From assembly GCF_003966155.1 (NCBI RefSeq), contig NZ_RXNS01000011.1:1-64000 (forward strand): a stretch of 64,000 nt of DNA, read 5' to 3'. Position numbers and translations under genes: made by a program. Numbering within the stretch: position 1 is the first letter of the stretch; each line of letters opens with the position of its first letter. The DNA is from Halomonas nitroreducens. GTDB taxonomy: Bacteria; Pseudomonadota; Gammaproteobacteria; Pseudomonadales; Halomonadaceae. Positions 63,163 to 64,000 of this stretch are shown here, piece after piece. The notes beneath the pieces were generated by a model. It was not told where the DNA came from and ran no database searches. It saw nothing but the letters and a program-made list of their open reading frames with translations.

Positions 63163-63244
63163 GGAAGTGCGAGGGGCGAGGGACGACCAGAGCGTAAGGC
63201 GTGAGGGAGCCTCCCTTCGCGCCTTACTCCTTGCTCCTCATCCT
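63163..63244. repeat. Purine/pyrimidine inverted repeat after rpiR
   Basis: An inner stem pairs TAAGGCGTGAGGG (63196-63208) with the TCCCTTCGCGCCTTA arm (about 63213-63227), allowing G-T pairs. An outer GAGGGGCGAGG/CCTTGCTCCTC pair extends it. It fills the convergent gap to the oxidoreductase gene. Confidence 0.6.
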
Positions 63245-63252
63245 TGGCTCGG

Positions 63253-64000
63253 CTAGGGAATCAGGATGGTCGACCCCGTGGTCTTGCGGCCCGCCAGGGC
63301 CTCCTGGGCCTTGCCGGCCTCGGCGAGCGGGTAGCGCTGGGCGATGTCGATGGTGACCTGGCCGCTCTCGAGCATGGCGAAGAGGTCGCTGGCCATCGAC
63401 TCGAGCCGCTCGCGGGTGTCGGCATAGCCATTGAGGCTCGGCCGGGTGACGTAGAGCGAGCCCTTCTGGTTGAGGATGCCGAGGTTGACCCCCTCCACCG
63501 GTCCCGACGCGTTGCCGAAGCTGACCATCAGGCCGCGCTTCTTGAGGCAGTCCAGGGACAGCTCCCAGGTGTCCTTGCCCACCGAGTCGTAGACCACGTC
63601 GCACATCTCGCCACCGGTCAGCTCGCGGACCCGCTCGACCACGTCCTCTCGCGTGTAGTCGATGGTCGCCCAGGCGCCATTGCCCTCGGCCAGGGCCGCC
63701 TTCTCGGGCGAGCTCACGGTCCCGATCAGCTTGACCCCCAGCGCCCTGGCCCACTGGCAGGCGATGGAGCCGACGCCCCCGGCGGCGGCGTGCCAGAGGA
63801 TGGTCTCGCCGCCCTGCAGCGGGTAGGTCTGGCGCAGCAGGTACTGGACCGTCAGACCCTTGAGCATCGCGGCCGCCGCGGTCTCGCAGTCGATGGCGTC
63901 GGGCAGGGTGACCACCTTCTCCGCGGGCAGGGTATGCAGCTCGGCATAGGCCCCGAGGGGGCCCTGGGCGTAGGCGACACGGTCGCCTACCGCCAGGTCC
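63253..64000 (-). CDS. NADPH:quinone oxidoreductase, zeta-crystallin type (partial, N-terminus missing)
   Basis: The gene enters from the right edge; about 248 C-terminal codons are visible. It is a medium-chain dehydrogenase without zinc: GDRVAYAQGPLGAYAELHTLPAEKVVTLP, then AAAMLKGLTVQYLLRQT and the NADPH fold ILWHAAAGGVGSIACQWARALG, followed by VVYDSVGKDTWELSLDCLKKRG. This is the QOR/QorA pattern, which reduces quinones or alpha,beta-unsaturated carbonyls with NADPH. It converges on rpiR and may be unrelated to that cluster. Confidence 0.9.
   Translation of the reverse strand, partial: DLAVGDRVAYAQGPLGAYAELHTLPAEKVVTLPDAIDCETAAAAMLKGLTVQYLLRQTYPLQGGETILWHAAAGGVGSIACQWARALGVKLIGTVSSPEKAALAEGNGAWATIDYTREDVVERVRELTGGEMCDVVYDSVGKDTWELSLDCLKKRGLMVSFGNASGPVEGVNLGILNQKGSLYVTRPSLNGYADTRERLESMASDLFAMLESGQVTIDIAQRYPLAEAGKAQEALAGRKTTGSTILIP

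Overview
The window is a high-GC stretch of a gammaproteobacterial chromosome. Gene content and order point to a halophile of the Halomonadaceae (Halomonas/Chromohalobacter type): a betIBA choline-to-betaine operon with a choline-binding protein, a dimethylglycine oxidase, a NAD-dependent molybdenum formate dehydrogenase, several polyamine genes, and the conserved runs hemA-prfA-prmC-moeB and lolB-ispE-tRNA-prs-rplY-pth-ychF. The genus is inferred from this content, not from a search. No phage, insertion sequence, integrase, CRISPR array or rRNA is visible.

Layout. 1-4.0 kb: polyamine catabolism, with puuD-spuC-puuC on the minus strand diverging from a gamma-glutamylpolyamine synthetase gene, followed by an NhaC-type antiporter. 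5.7-13 kb: a ModE-like regulator diverging from fdsG-fdsB-fdsA-fdhD-fdsD. 13-16.5 kb: a glycine-zipper envelope protein and a dimethylglycine oxidase. 16.6-24.7 kb: a second polyamine block on the minus strand (puuB2-potA-potB-potC-potD-GS2, then puuB1). 25.2-28.4 kb: threonine-to-glycine genes tdh and kbl with a divergent XRE-cupin regulator. 28.5-33.2 kb: hemA-prfA-prmC-lrp-moeB on the minus strand. 33.4-40.7 kb: a TPR lipoprotein, lolB, ispE, tRNA-Gln, prs, rplY, pth, ychF, tRNA-Met. 40.9-48.4 kb: apeB, prc, a MocR regulator, ccoG, three tRNA-Asn and a second identical tRNA-Met. 48.5-53.5 kb: choX and betI-betB-betA around a BetI-type palindrome. 53.6-64 kb: fadE, an SLC13/RCK permease, a CoA-dependent catabolic cluster (two crotonases and an ADP-forming acyl-CoA synthetase) with a divergent RpiR regulator, and a partial quinone oxidoreductase.

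How the parts fit. Polyamines imported by PotABCD would be gamma-glutamylated (two glutamine synthetase paralogues), oxidised (two PuuB paralogues), and processed by PuuC and PuuD, with SpuC as the transaminase branch. Choline is oxidised to betaine; betaine catabolism yields dimethylglycine, the likely substrate of the oxidase at 13.9 kb, and releases one-carbon units that could reach formate and be oxidised by FdsGBA to give NADH. Tdh/Kbl also feeds glycine. This metabolic thread is inference.

The most notable non-coding signals are: a 14-bp motif shared by the two polyamine promoter regions; a tandem duplication of the 5' end of prfA that makes a 34-codon upstream ORF coupled to prfA; clustered palindromes in the promoters of the RpiR, XRE-cupin and ModE-like regulators; and a family of purine/pyrimidine inverted repeats directly after stop codons.
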